A stretch of DNA of 62,017 nucleotides from a virus. Below the pieces are notes generated by a model, which searched no databases, was not told the origin of the DNA, and saw nothing but the letters and a program-made list of their open reading frames with translations. The number at the start of each line of letters is the position of its first letter. Within the stretch, counting starts at the first letter, position 1. Shown here piece by piece: positions 40,239 to 48,086 of this stretch. A program made the translations under genes and the position numbers. The DNA lies in IMG/VR virus record IMGVR_UViG_3300037242_000178, positions 1 through 62,017 of that record; one strand, written 5' to 3'.

Positions 40239-41900
40239 TTAGTTATTCGGCAGCAAAATTGCGGACGCGGCGGAAATTATAGCATTAATTCCAGACGAAT
40301 TCGCTATCGTAACCGTCGTAAAATTTGCGCCGTTCGTCGTGATCGTAGCGAATTCATTCGCGCCGCCAGTGCCGACCGCATCGACAGACGAGCCTGTGCT
40401 TAACGTATTGAGATAATCAGACGACTGCTCAATCGTCGCTGTGGTCGCGGCGCTCGCCGTCCAAGAGAATGTCAAACCGCCATACCCCTGAATCGCCCCA
40501 TTCAACATGTTGTATTGCGACATAGGAATGACCGGCAATTGCGCTGTCGTTCCGGTCGGAACGACAGACGGCACCGAGATTGCAATCGGCAATTGCGAGT
40601 TACCTGAAATGCGCAAAGGATAAGCAGACGCGCCAGGCAAAATTAAAGTAGGAATTGCTGAAATTTGCGCGGCAGTCAGCGCAGCAGCTTGTGCAGTCGG
40701 CATCGCTGTCCATTCTGCAATCGTCAGCGCAGCTATTTGACTCGACGTCAACGCTTGAATCTGGCTTGTCGTCAACTTGGCAAATTGCGCGGTCGTTAGA
40801 CCAGCAATTTGCGCCCCGGACAGCGCTTGAATTTGATTCGTAAGCAACGCTTGAATCTGCGCGGTCGTCAACCCTGTCGTGGAAACCGCAGGGATTTGTG
40901 CAGTCGTCAACGCCTGAATCTGCGCGGAAAGCAATTTTGACGCCTGTAACGTGTTTAGTGCTGCAAGACTAAACGCCGACAACGATGCCACTTGACTTGT
41001 AGTCATTGCCTGAATTTGCGCGGTCGTCAGCGCTTGCGCATCGGCAGTCGTCAGTCCGCGAAAAACCTGATTCGTGTTGAGTGCGGCAATTTGTGCAGTG
41101 GACATCGCCGCAAAATCGCCAGACGGCAATGCAATCACAGCGGCAACCGGCAACGCATTCAACTGCGCGGTGCTTACGGATGCAACCTGCGCTGTCGTGA
41201 GTCCAGCTAAATTCGAACCAAAGCTAGTTGCTTGCAAAGTGGTTAGCGCAGCGACATCGGTCGCCGTCAGTGTCGCAACCTGTGCCGATGTTAGCGCTGT
41301 AATCGCGTCAGACGTAAGCGCAACAGCTTGGCTAGTCGTCAGCAACGCGATATTGGCGGTACTAAAAGAATGAATTTGATCGGGGATGAGTCCGCTTGAA
41401 ATCTGGTTTGTCGTTAGCGCTTCAAATTGTGCCGAGTTGATCGCTGCCACTTGCGGCGGACTAAACGCGCCAATCTGCGCAGTCGTTAATACGGAAAAAT
41501 CATTCGTCGGTAGAGATGACGTCTGAAGCGTCGTTAAACCTTGATTAATCTGCGCAGGAGTCAGCGCGGTCACTTGAGCGGTCGTCAACGCCAAAATTTG
41601 CGCCGTCGTCAAGCCTGGGACTGCGCCTATTGAGATTGACGCAACTTGCGCGGTCGTCAACGCCTCATTGATTTGCGCCGTGCTTAACGCTTGGACTTGT
41701 TGAGACGACAAAGCCGCAACATCTAACAAGGGCATATCCGTAAGCGTCGCAGTCACGAAAGCAGGAATTTGCGCAGTCGTTAATCCGGGCACTTGGTCAG
41801 GAAACAGCCCAAGGATGTCGTCCGTCCCTGCCGCAGCAATCGGAGCGGTGCCTAATGCCGATATTTGCGCAGTGGTCAATCCTGTAAAAATCGAACTCAT
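40239..41900 (-). CDS. LTTAQ octapeptide-repeat fibre/adhesin-like protein
   Basis: A 553-residue protein. Residues 1-415 consist of about 50 degenerate 8-residue units of form L-T-T-A-Q-[IV]-x-A. The last 130 residues form a distinct domain (SQLPIAISVPSVVPTGTTAQ, YGGLTFSWTASAATTATIEQ, NGANFTTVTIANSSGINAII). Such LTTAQ arrays are known from large Burkholderiales surface proteins; the phage copy probably forms a rod holding the C-terminal domain away from the capsid. It lies between the sigma factor/portal genes and head genes. Repeats at DNA level are diverged. Confidence 0.65.
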   Translation of the reverse strand: MSSIFTGLTTAQISALGTAPIAAAGTDDILGLFPDQVPGLTTAQIPAFVTATLTDMPLLDVAALSSQQVQALSTAQINEALTTAQVASISIGAVPGLTTAQILALTTAQVTALTPAQINQGLTTLQTSSLPTNDFSVLTTAQIGAFSPPQVAAINSAQFEALTTNQISSGLIPDQIHSFSTANIALLTTSQAVALTSDAITALTSAQVATLTATDVAALTTLQATSFGSNLAGLTTAQVASVSTAQLNALPVAAVIALPSGDFAAMSTAQIAALNTNQVFRGLTTADAQALTTAQIQAMTTSQVASLSAFSLAALNTLQASKLLSAQIQALTTAQIPAVSTTGLTTAQIQALLTNQIQALSGAQIAGLTTAQFAKLTTSQIQALTSSQIAALTIAEWTAMPTAQAAALTAAQISAIPTLILPGASAYPLRISGNSQLPIAISVPSVVPTGTTAQLPVIPMSQYNMLNGAIQGYGGLTFSWTASAATTATIEQSSDYLNTLSTGSSVDAVGTGGANEFATITTNGANFTTVTIANSSGINAIISAASAILLPNN

Positions 41901-42076
41901 CCTGGCAATCCTAAATTAATTTTCGCTTCGATTAAACTTGCGTTCAGCTTGTGCGCAGCATCTTCCTGCTGCTCTAAAACGATGCACATTTTCGCGACTT
42001 GAAGGCGAAAGCTGCGCAAATTGTCGTTAAAATCGGAAACTGCCGCCTCCATTGTCGCCAAATCTTCTTTAGTCAT
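41897..42076 (-). CDS. Small coiled-coil protein (59 aa)
   Basis: ATG 42076 overlaps the sigma-factor stop (ATGA). The 59 residues (MTKEDLATMEAAVSDFNDNL, RLQVAKMCIVLEQQEDAAHK) form one amphipathic helix and might be a chaperone for the repeat protein encoded immediately downstream (4-bp overlap) or a partner of the sigma factor. Both ideas come only from position. Confidence 0.5.
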   Translation of the reverse strand: MTKEDLATMEAAVSDFNDNLRSFRLQVAKMCIVLEQQEDAAHKLNASLIEAKINLGLPG

Positions 42077-42693
42077 GATTCGCAAATCGCCTCTTTGATC
42101 TTTTTTCGCGTTCGGCTGATACTCGATTTAGCCGTCCCGACAGGAACTCGATGCTCGTCGGCAATCAACTGATATTCATCAACTTTATGAGATGAGCCTG
42201 TTAGACCCATGCCCGTGTTAAGCCAAGACACGAAGATCGCCTTGTGCAGCTTTTGCTTAGCTGGCGCACAGCGCCTACGAATGCCGCAACTAAAAAGATT
42301 ATCAAGCGCCGCATCTGCCTTTTCAATGTCGCTTCTGTTTTCGCAAATCCGCGCCGGATCGGCTCTTAGATCAAGCATTGATTCCAAATCAAAGCCATCA
42401 TCAAAATTACCAGGAAGATCGTCAGCATGATAAACGTCTACAAACGGCATTTTCTTTTCTTGTCTAAATTTATTCTTGAGAAGATTCAACGCTATAGAAT
42501 TAATCCACGTTGATAAGGCGCTTTCGCCGTTAAAACTCTCTCTCTTCGTCAAGGCTGTCAAAAAAGCGTCTTGAACGATCTCTTCCGCTTCCGCTTCTCT
42601 GCCGGAACGGTAGCGACAAATAAAAAGGAAAATCTTCCTTCTATCTCGTCGATAGCAATCAGCAACTTCTTCAATCGTCAGCATGCTCGTCAT
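42073..42693 (-). CDS. ECF-type RNA polymerase sigma factor
   Basis: About 206 residues. Region 2: IFLFICRYRSGREAEAEEIV, QDAFLTALTKRESFNGESAL and STWINSIALNLLKNKFRQEK, which match ECF sigma2 (the D-x-V/I-Q-D-x-F element and the W-L/I-x-x-I-A-x-N-x-x-x-x-x-x-R element). Region 4: YQLIADEHRVPVGTAKSSIS then RTRKKIKEAI, the HTH with the typical PVGTVKSRLxRAR pattern. The linker is long (about 80 residues) with two Cys (CGIRRRC). Start may be 42705, 42693 or 42684; all overlap the portal gene. It may direct host polymerase to late genes. I could not define its promoter motif. Confidence 0.82.
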   Translation of the reverse strand: MTSMLTIEEVADCYRRDRRKIFLFICRYRSGREAEAEEIVQDAFLTALTKRESFNGESALSTWINSIALNLLKNKFRQEKKMPFVDVYHADDLPGNFDDGFDLESMLDLRADPARICENRSDIEKADAALDNLFSCGIRRRCAPAKQKLHKAIFVSWLNTGMGLTGSSHKVDEYQLIADEHRVPVGTAKSSISRTRKKIKEAICES

Positions 42694-44275
42694 TATTCTT
42701 GTCATCCTTTTCTTCAGGCTCGTGCATGTCGTGCATGTCTGGGTCTTGCGAAGGGTCGGCAGGAGGTTCGATCTTTGCGTTCAAGTCCAGTCCGGTGTAA
42801 AGACTGTCCTCCTGCTGCGCAATTCTCGTCCGTTCTTCCTGCGGCGAAATGACACCGGCATCGATCAGCGCCACGGCTGTGTCAGTTTCTGTCTTGCGCA
42901 TCGCGGATAGTTCAGTTTCTGTCGGAGAATTCAACTCGACCCATTTAAACCCAATGTCGGAATCGATTTCACCGAGAGTCGAGAGCATGACCAGATTCAG
43001 CACTTTACTCAATAACGGCGTATAAATTTCCTGATTTGCCGAGCAATTGTCTTTGAAAATCTTTATTTCGCCTTCACTAGAGGCATTCAAGCCTTTCGGT
43101 GTGATGCCTGTCAGATAGACCAAAGGCACCCCGGTAGGAGCGCTCATTTGCTCTTGCGCCTGCGCCTGTAGATCAGCCAGCCCTGCCAAACTTGCGGATA
43201 CGTTGGAAAATTCTTCCGTATCCTTGTTTATGGCATTAACACCATGATTATCGCGCCCGAGATTGAATATTTGCATGCGCGCAAAGAAGTCTTCTGCACC
43301 TTCATTGTTTAATATCGCGGACATGTCCGTTGAAAGAGTCCACACCGTGAAAGAGTGAACAAGATCGCTAACTGATTGCCGCGTCCGAAGCCAGTTGTCC
43401 ACGTAGGGCGTCATCATCTGCGGCAACGACAACCCGGCAAACGAATACGCAGGTTTTAAAATGTCGGGAACAGGATGCGGCACAAAAGTAAGCAGTCGCG
43501 AACTGTGCACTTCCTTGCCCATCACAAACCAGCTGATCGGCTTATAAAACGTCTCATCTAACAGGTCATCAGCGTTATAACGATTCGGGTAACACCAAAC
43601 CGGTTCGATAACCGTTAACCGTTTGATCGAGTTCAACCCTATTTTGCTCTTCGACTCAATTAACTCAGTCGTCAGCTCATGCTCGTCCAATTGATCGGAT
43701 TTCAAACCGACATCGATGAATATCTGCGAGCGCCCGAATCCTTCCGCTTTCCAAATCGCCTCGTGAAATACGCCTTGTACATTCAAGCGTTTGAACTCTT
43801 TTTCGATCAGTTTTATTTTGTCGGACTTGTCTTCTTCGCCAACAGCCTGAAACTTGATCCAGCGCCGCGTCATTTCACGCGCATAAATTTCAGCAGGTTT
43901 TCGATATTCCGTCACCTGCATGTAATCCGCAAGCGTCATGAATCCGGGCCACGCATAGCCTTGATTGAACGCTTGATTAACGTTGCCTAGCGCAGTCATA
44001 TCAGCGTAAGAGCCGCCCTGATATCCGGCGTCCATCGCCAATTTTTTGCCTGTTACGCCTTTCGGCAACACGCCTGGAGGCGGTTCTGCCGGGGCAAAAA
44101 ACCTTTCGGCAATTGCTCTTTGTTCGCGTTTCGTTTTCCGGTGCATCGTTGCCACTGCATCGGCAGAAATCTTTACGCGCTTTTTTACCGGCGCGACAGG
44201 CGCAACGATTGCTGGTAAAACGACTTTAACCTCAGGCGGCGACAGCCAGTCTGCAATCCGCTTTCTCCAGTTCAT
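42671..44275 (-). CDS. Portal protein (DUF1073-like)
   Basis: A 534-residue portal: YAWPGFMTLADYMQVTEYRK, PAEIYAREMTRRWIKF, EAIWKAEGFGRSQIFIDVG, VIEPVWCYPNRYNADD and MGKEVHSSRLLTFVPHPVPD. Next come YDNWLRTRQSVSDLVHSF-like sequence and a C-terminal acidic tail (DPDMHDMHEPEEKDDKNNDE). The block VPLVYLTGITPKGLNASSEG is the clearest DUF1073 hallmark. Twelve subunits would form the DNA channel. The end overlaps the sigma gene by 23 bp. Confidence 0.9.
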   Translation of the reverse strand: MNWRKRIADWLSPPEVKVVLPAIVAPVAPVKKRVKISADAVATMHRKTKREQRAIAERFFAPAEPPPGVLPKGVTGKKLAMDAGYQGGSYADMTALGNVNQAFNQGYAWPGFMTLADYMQVTEYRKPAEIYAREMTRRWIKFQAVGEEDKSDKIKLIEKEFKRLNVQGVFHEAIWKAEGFGRSQIFIDVGLKSDQLDEHELTTELIESKSKIGLNSIKRLTVIEPVWCYPNRYNADDLLDETFYKPISWFVMGKEVHSSRLLTFVPHPVPDILKPAYSFAGLSLPQMMTPYVDNWLRTRQSVSDLVHSFTVWTLSTDMSAILNNEGAEDFFARMQIFNLGRDNHGVNAINKDTEEFSNVSASLAGLADLQAQAQEQMSAPTGVPLVYLTGITPKGLNASSEGEIKIFKDNCSANQEIYTPLLSKVLNLVMLSTLGEIDSDIGFKWVELNSPTETELSAMRKTETDTAVALIDAGVISPQEERTRIAQQEDSLYTGLDLNAKIEPPADPSQDPDMHDMHEPEEKDDKNNDEHADD

Positions 44276-44421
44276 TTGCTCTTCTTCTTTCTCTGTTCGT
44301 CGATCAAATCCATGCCCAGACTTCTGCGCAATTCTTTCTGACTAGGCAACGGTTTATGGCTTTTGACGCGCTCCGACAGCCACTTTCTTATTTTTTCCTT
44401 GCTCGGTAGACGGTCAGGCAT
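44272..44421 (-). CDS. Small basic protein between TerL and portal (49 aa)
   Basis: A 49-residue basic frame, MPDRLPSKEKIRKWLSERVK ... LRRSLGMDLIDEQRKKKSK, whose stop overlaps the portal start (ATGA). Short basic helical proteins with an LPSQKELRRSLG-like motif occur at this place in related phages. It could bind DNA or terminase. No strong ribosome binding site, so confidence is moderate. Confidence 0.55.
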   Translation of the reverse strand: MPDRLPSKEKIRKWLSERVKSHKPLPSQKELRRSLGMDLIDEQRKKKSK

Positions 44422-44438
44422 GACGCACCTCGCATAAG

Positions 44439-46172
44439 TTATCTTGTCCGCCCAAATCCCTTCAAGGCGTCAACCATATTTTGTTTCGGGCGCTGTTCTG
44501 CCGACGGCTTGTTCGTCAAAACTATCGCCTTACCCGCCGCCATCTGTCGCACGGCTGTCGGGTTGATAATCATCTGCTGACGTTTGATCGGAGCAAATTT
44601 AATCATCACCGAATCGGCAAGGTTTGGCGATCTTGTTCCGTCCGGGGATTTGTCGATCACTATCTTGCCAACGCCATTCTGCTTATACGTCGGCTGAGAA
44701 AGCTCTCCGATAAGCTTCATGTGATCCGCAAAACTCGAAGATATCGAGATTATTTCGTCAGGATCAAACGGCGCACCCTCGACAACAGCCCTGAAAGTCT
44801 TTTGAAATCGAGTGCGCAGCGACCACCACGCTTGTGCCTTCAAATTCATAAAGTAGTCTTCGTTTTTTCGGCCTTTCACATCCTCGCCAAGCGGATTAAA
44901 AACGCTTGCGCTGCCTCTAAACGCTTCAACCTCCAACAACTGCCGTTGCATTTTTTTCCGCGTCTCGTTGATGATGCGCGCATCGCCTTTTACACCTGCG
45001 CCTAGGCCATCCGCATCATAACGCAACAGTGCGTAACCGCTTGCGTCGCACAGCTCAAAGGCATGTTCCACCGTATCGAATATGTCGCTGCCTTTTCCGC
45101 TCCACTCCTTTACATACTCAATCAAAACGCCATGCGAGCCGCACAGGGCGTTTTTATCTCGCCCTTCGTCTGCTACGTCCAACGCTGCGATTCGTGCGCC
45201 TGTAGGCTTGATTTGAAGCTTTAAATGCGCGTCTATAGCCGCCATCGCCCATTGGTGCGGAATAACGACACCTGTCACGCTGGCAGAATACGATAAATCG
45301 ACTTCTTGCGCCAGCGTGACAGGATCAAGTTCTGCCTGTTGCTTTGCGTACCAAATTTCGTTCTTGCGCGGATCGTCGCGCCAGTGAAAAGTGAATACCG
45401 GTAATCTACCTGCGTGACGCTTCTGCGCAAAAGGATTCGCTAATCCATGCGGCGTGCTGATGTCCTGCCTGCAATTCGTCGTCTGCGAAAGCGACGCTTC
45501 GACAAGTTCTGGATGCTCTAAATATGCCGATTCATCGACGAAATAAATCGATGTTCTATCGCCGCGTCCTATGCCGTCGCCAGATTCCCCGGCAATAACC
45601 GCCTCAGTCTCGGGGAATATTATCCGCATGTGAGGCGCATGCTTATCGCGCTCCCACCCGCCTCTAAATTCATGCGGCAGGCTGTCCATAAACTGCCGCG
45701 CTTTGTGGAATAAGGATTTCGGCGCGCCGATTTTATCCACATATTCCTCTTTGCGCGATCCAAACCCTATCGCCATGCCATCGTAGAACAAGCACAGCGT
45801 GCAAGCTAACGACACCGACAACCACGACATGCCCATATCACGCGATTTTTCGGTAATTCCAGGTTGCCGATTCTTCCAATTAGCGACAATCCACTCGATC
45901 CATTCGATTTGTTTCGGAAATAATTTGAACGGTATCGCGACAGGTAATCCTATCTCGATGTTGCGAGGGTCAAACGTCATGCCCCAGTCATCAATAAATT
46001 TCGCGGGATTCGTTTTATAAAACGACTTTAATCCGGCCAAATCCTTTGCGTCGAACTCTTTTCGAATTCTTTGAAGCATTGCCGCACGGCGTTTAAATTC
46101 TCCAGCTATGTCCGACGCTTGCCAATTATAAGTTTCGGCAGGGAGCAACTTTGCTTTTTCAACATCGCGCAT
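44439..46172 (-). CDS. Terminase large subunit
   Basis: A 577-residue TerL. The ATPase domain has a deviant Walker A (EKSRDMGMSWLSV, about 112-124), Walker B SIYFVDESAYLEHP (about 207-220) and coupling region ISTPHGLANPFAQKRH. The RNase H-like nuclease domain starts at ARIAALDVADEGRDKNALCG (about 325), with further acidic motifs at YDADGLGAGVKGDARI and near the C-terminus. It packages DNA with TerS (46363-47043). No strong ribosome binding site is seen at its start. Confidence 0.92.
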   Translation of the reverse strand: MRDVEKAKLLPAETYNWQASDIAGEFKRRAAMLQRIRKEFDAKDLAGLKSFYKTNPAKFIDDWGMTFDPRNIEIGLPVAIPFKLFPKQIEWIEWIVANWKNRQPGITEKSRDMGMSWLSVSLACTLCLFYDGMAIGFGSRKEEYVDKIGAPKSLFHKARQFMDSLPHEFRGGWERDKHAPHMRIIFPETEAVIAGESGDGIGRGDRTSIYFVDESAYLEHPELVEASLSQTTNCRQDISTPHGLANPFAQKRHAGRLPVFTFHWRDDPRKNEIWYAKQQAELDPVTLAQEVDLSYSASVTGVVIPHQWAMAAIDAHLKLQIKPTGARIAALDVADEGRDKNALCGSHGVLIEYVKEWSGKGSDIFDTVEHAFELCDASGYALLRYDADGLGAGVKGDARIINETRKKMQRQLLEVEAFRGSASVFNPLGEDVKGRKNEDYFMNLKAQAWWSLRTRFQKTFRAVVEGAPFDPDEIISISSSFADHMKLIGELSQPTYKQNGVGKIVIDKSPDGTRSPNLADSVMIKFAPIKRQQMIINPTAVRQMAAGKAIVLTNKPSAEQRPKQNMVDALKGFGRTR

Positions 46173-46362
46173 ATCAACCGCATCAAGAGTTGAGAAAGCT
46201 CTCTACTTCCATTTTACATAATGTATGTTATGCGAATATTGCGCTGCAACACGCTTATAAATCAACGACTTGCAACGTTTTTCTTCGCGCAACACTACAT
46301 CTAGGGAATTTTCGTGAAACAATTTGCGTTTTTGCTGACACACACACTACCGGTAGTGCGCG
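46173..46362. other. TerS-TerL intergenic region with perfect palindrome CACTACCGGTAGTG
   Basis: A 190-bp gap in an otherwise packed region. Bases 46345-46358 are a perfect 14-bp palindrome, and the half-site TAGTGT recurs leftward near 46300. It may hold a TerS recognition (pac/cos-like) site, an operator or the TerL leader. A weak sigma70-like pair (TTGCAG ... TACATT) is present. Only very short ORFs occur. Confidence 0.45.
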
Positions 46363-47043
46363 TTACCCGCCAATAAGCTTAAGATAAGCCTTGCTCGCAT
46401 CAACGCTGTCATCGGGAATCGCAACAGGCGTAATGTCTTTTTCTGCTCGCGCCGCCTCTGCCGCCTGCTCTTTGTTGCCGTTAAGAATTGCTAAAGGCAC
46501 TTTCGACGCTTCGTTGACAACTTGTGTCATTTCGGCAATTTCCATCAGTACCGAACGATTCGTGCCAGGCTCTGCGCACTCGTCCAGCTGCTCCGTTTTA
46601 AGCTCTGCAAGACGCGAAACACGTGCCGCAACTGCCGATTGCCGACATCCGACATTAGACATATTCAGTGCCATCGTTCGCAAATTGTCCGCAACCATGT
46701 TTACTAGCCCGTTTGAATAAATGGGCAATTTAGACAATTTACTTTCCCATTCTATTTTTTCTTTTGCGAGCGCTCTAATTTTTTCCGCATCGGAATTAAT
46801 TTGCTGCCCGATAGCCTTGCCCGAAACGCCATACTCACCAGCCAACGTTGACATCGGCACTTTATCTACGATGTGTTTTTTTCGAATCTCATCCCATTGA
46901 AACGGACGCAATTTGCTTTTACGTCCAGCAAGCGATTTAGGCTCAGGAGGCGGTGGAGGTGGAGGTGGAGGGTTCTTTGGCGGTCTGCCGCGCTTTCTCT
47001 TCGGAGGGTCAGGAATAGGAACAGGTTTTGCTTTCACGATCAA
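46363..47043 (-). CDS. Terminase small subunit-like DNA-binding protein
   Basis: A 226-residue protein. The N-terminus has an AT-hook-like KRKRGRPPKN followed by nine consecutive prolines. The HTH is FQWDEIRKKHIVDKVPMSTL, AGEYGVSGKAIGQQIN (about 48-85), and the rest is helical (NGLVNMVADNLRTMALNMSN, NRSVLMEIAEMTQVVNEASK) as in TerS oligomerisation domains. It precedes TerL. The AT-hook plus HTH combination is less usual and may matter for site recognition. Confidence 0.75.
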   Translation of the reverse strand: MIVKAKPVPIPDPPKRKRGRPPKNPPPPPPPPPEPKSLAGRKSKLRPFQWDEIRKKHIVDKVPMSTLAGEYGVSGKAIGQQINSDAEKIRALAKEKIEWESKLSKLPIYSNGLVNMVADNLRTMALNMSNVGCRQSAVAARVSRLAELKTEQLDECAEPGTNRSVLMEIAEMTQVVNEASKVPLAILNGNKEQAAEAARAEKDITPVAIPDDSVDASKAYLKLIGG

Positions 47044-47056
47044 TGCCCAGTCCGAT

Positions 47057-47069
47057 TAAAGTAACTTTA
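47057..47069. promoter_or_regulatory. Palindrome TAAAGTAACTTTA
   Basis: Identical to the palindrome at 27254-27266. It lies 14 bp upstream of the TerS start and overlaps the stop of the tiny ORF 47067-47168. Confidence 0.55.
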
Positions 47070-47168
47070 CGGACACCGATCCAACCTTGCGGGCAGATCG
47101 GAACCTATGCGTATTCGCTCTTCCGTATCGAAATGTTTCTTTTCGGATTGTAATCGCTTCTTTTTCAT
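47067..47168 (-). CDS. Possible tiny basic protein (33 aa)
   Basis: ATG 47168 is 3 bp after the stop of the upstream gene and the frame (MKKKRLQSEKKHFDTEERIR ...) runs 33 codons to a TAA inside the palindrome. No clear ribosome binding site, so translation would depend on coupling. Basic composition only; may be a chance ORF. Confidence 0.3.
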   Translation of the reverse strand: MKKKRLQSEKKHFDTEERIRIGSDLPARLDRCP

Positions 47169-47171
47169 AAT

Positions 47172-47393
47172 TCAAGATTTATTTTTCAAAAACTCATCCA
47201 TTGCCGCCTGAAGACTGTCAGAAGAGAACTTTCTTTTAGCAATTTGTTCTTTTTCGTGACTGTCTACTGCGAAATCAGCTTTAGTTCTGATCGCCCTGAG
47301 CCTGTCCAGATTCGCGCTCCTCCCTCTATTATTCGCATCAACCTCGATTTTCCATTTTGAATCGATTACGCGACCAATCCTTTGTTTCCCCAT
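47172..47393 (-). CDS. Small basic hypothetical protein (73 aa)
   Basis: ATG 47393 (MGKQRIGRVIDSKWKIEVDA) is chosen for its GAGGAG box 7 bp upstream. The 73 residues are basic and helical (RSANLDRLRAIRTKADFAVD, SLQAAMDEFLKNKS). It is encoded between the Q-like regulator and TerS. Function unknown. Confidence 0.55.
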   Translation of the reverse strand: MGKQRIGRVIDSKWKIEVDANNRGRSANLDRLRAIRTKADFAVDSHEKEQIAKRKFSSDSLQAAMDEFLKNKS

Positions 47394-47403
47394 AACTTTC
47401 TCC

Positions 47404-47820
47404 TCAAACGACATCCGCATGAAACTTCCCGCTGCAAAGGCTATCACGGGCCGCGTGCAGCGTCGAAGCGATTGTCGAGTACCCCCTAGCCAGCCGCCTT
47501 TTTAAACGGCCTGGCGACCCTTTATCGTCAATGTAATACCAAACAATGACAATTCGTTGAATCGACCTAAGCCGCACAATCTTCTTTTCCATCTCAATCG
47601 CATCGAGGACATCGATCTCCCCCAGACTATGCCGCGTATCGGCGCTTCCCTCGGCCATATCGATGTTTTCCAGCCGAGGGCGATAATATTTAAACATCGG
47701 CGACACTTTCGAGACTTGACCGCAAGGCCGCGCCCAACGCGCCCAATTTTGCAGCCTGACATCGATAGCATAGTGCTGCGCATGCACAATGTTTAAGCCG
47801 CACACATTTTCTTTGCTCAT
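47404..47820 (-). CDS. Q-like late antitermination protein
   Basis: A 138-residue basic protein with the shape of phage antitermination protein Q: N-terminal VRLQNWARWARPCGQ, middle helix AIEMEKKIVRLRSIQRIVIV and a C-terminal HTH (GSPGRLKRRLARGYSTIAST, LHAARDSL). Q proteins let host polymerase read through terminators into late genes. Location at the head of the packaging/structural block supports this, as do hairpin terminators inside the late block (27225, 12501, 5767). Similarity is pattern-level. Confidence 0.65.
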   Translation of the reverse strand: MSKENVCGLNIVHAQHYAIDVRLQNWARWARPCGQVSKVSPMFKYYRPRLENIDMAEGSADTRHSLGEIDVLDAIEMEKKIVRLRSIQRIVIVWYYIDDKGSPGRLKRRLARGYSTIASTLHAARDSLCSGKFHADVV

Positions 47821-48086
47821 AATTTTATCTATCCTATTTCAAATTAAAAGTCAATGTTGCGCAAAATCAATCAAAAACCCGCGAACCCGAGAACCCGCCA
47901 TTTATATACCGTTTGATAAAATAAATTAAATTACTTTTTCGATGTCTTTTATACAATTTACGTTATCTTTTTTATATTTAATTAATTTTATCTTCCGGTA
48001 TATGAAAGAGGGTATGAGGGTTTGTGGGTTTTAAATGATAACTAAAAAGTATATAAAACGGTTTTAATATAATTTATAAATCTTAA
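47821..48086. other. AT-rich region flanked by inverted 8-bp iterons (candidate origin)
   Basis: Three AACCCGNN units in 8-bp phase occupy 47876-47899. Three GGGTTNNN-like units in the opposite orientation, also in 8-bp phase, occupy 48010-48033. Inside these, ATATACCG (47904-47911) and CGGTATAT (47996-48003) form a perfect inverted pair. The 84 bp between are extremely AT-rich. It directly follows the helicase gene. Origin of replication is the favoured reading; an operator or RNA attenuator is possible. Confidence 0.55.

Noticed and set aside
46151-46387. Rightward ORF over the TerS-TerL gap
   Set aside because: Antisense to TerL start and TerS end, no ribosome binding site or recognisable protein; the gap is better seen as regulatory.
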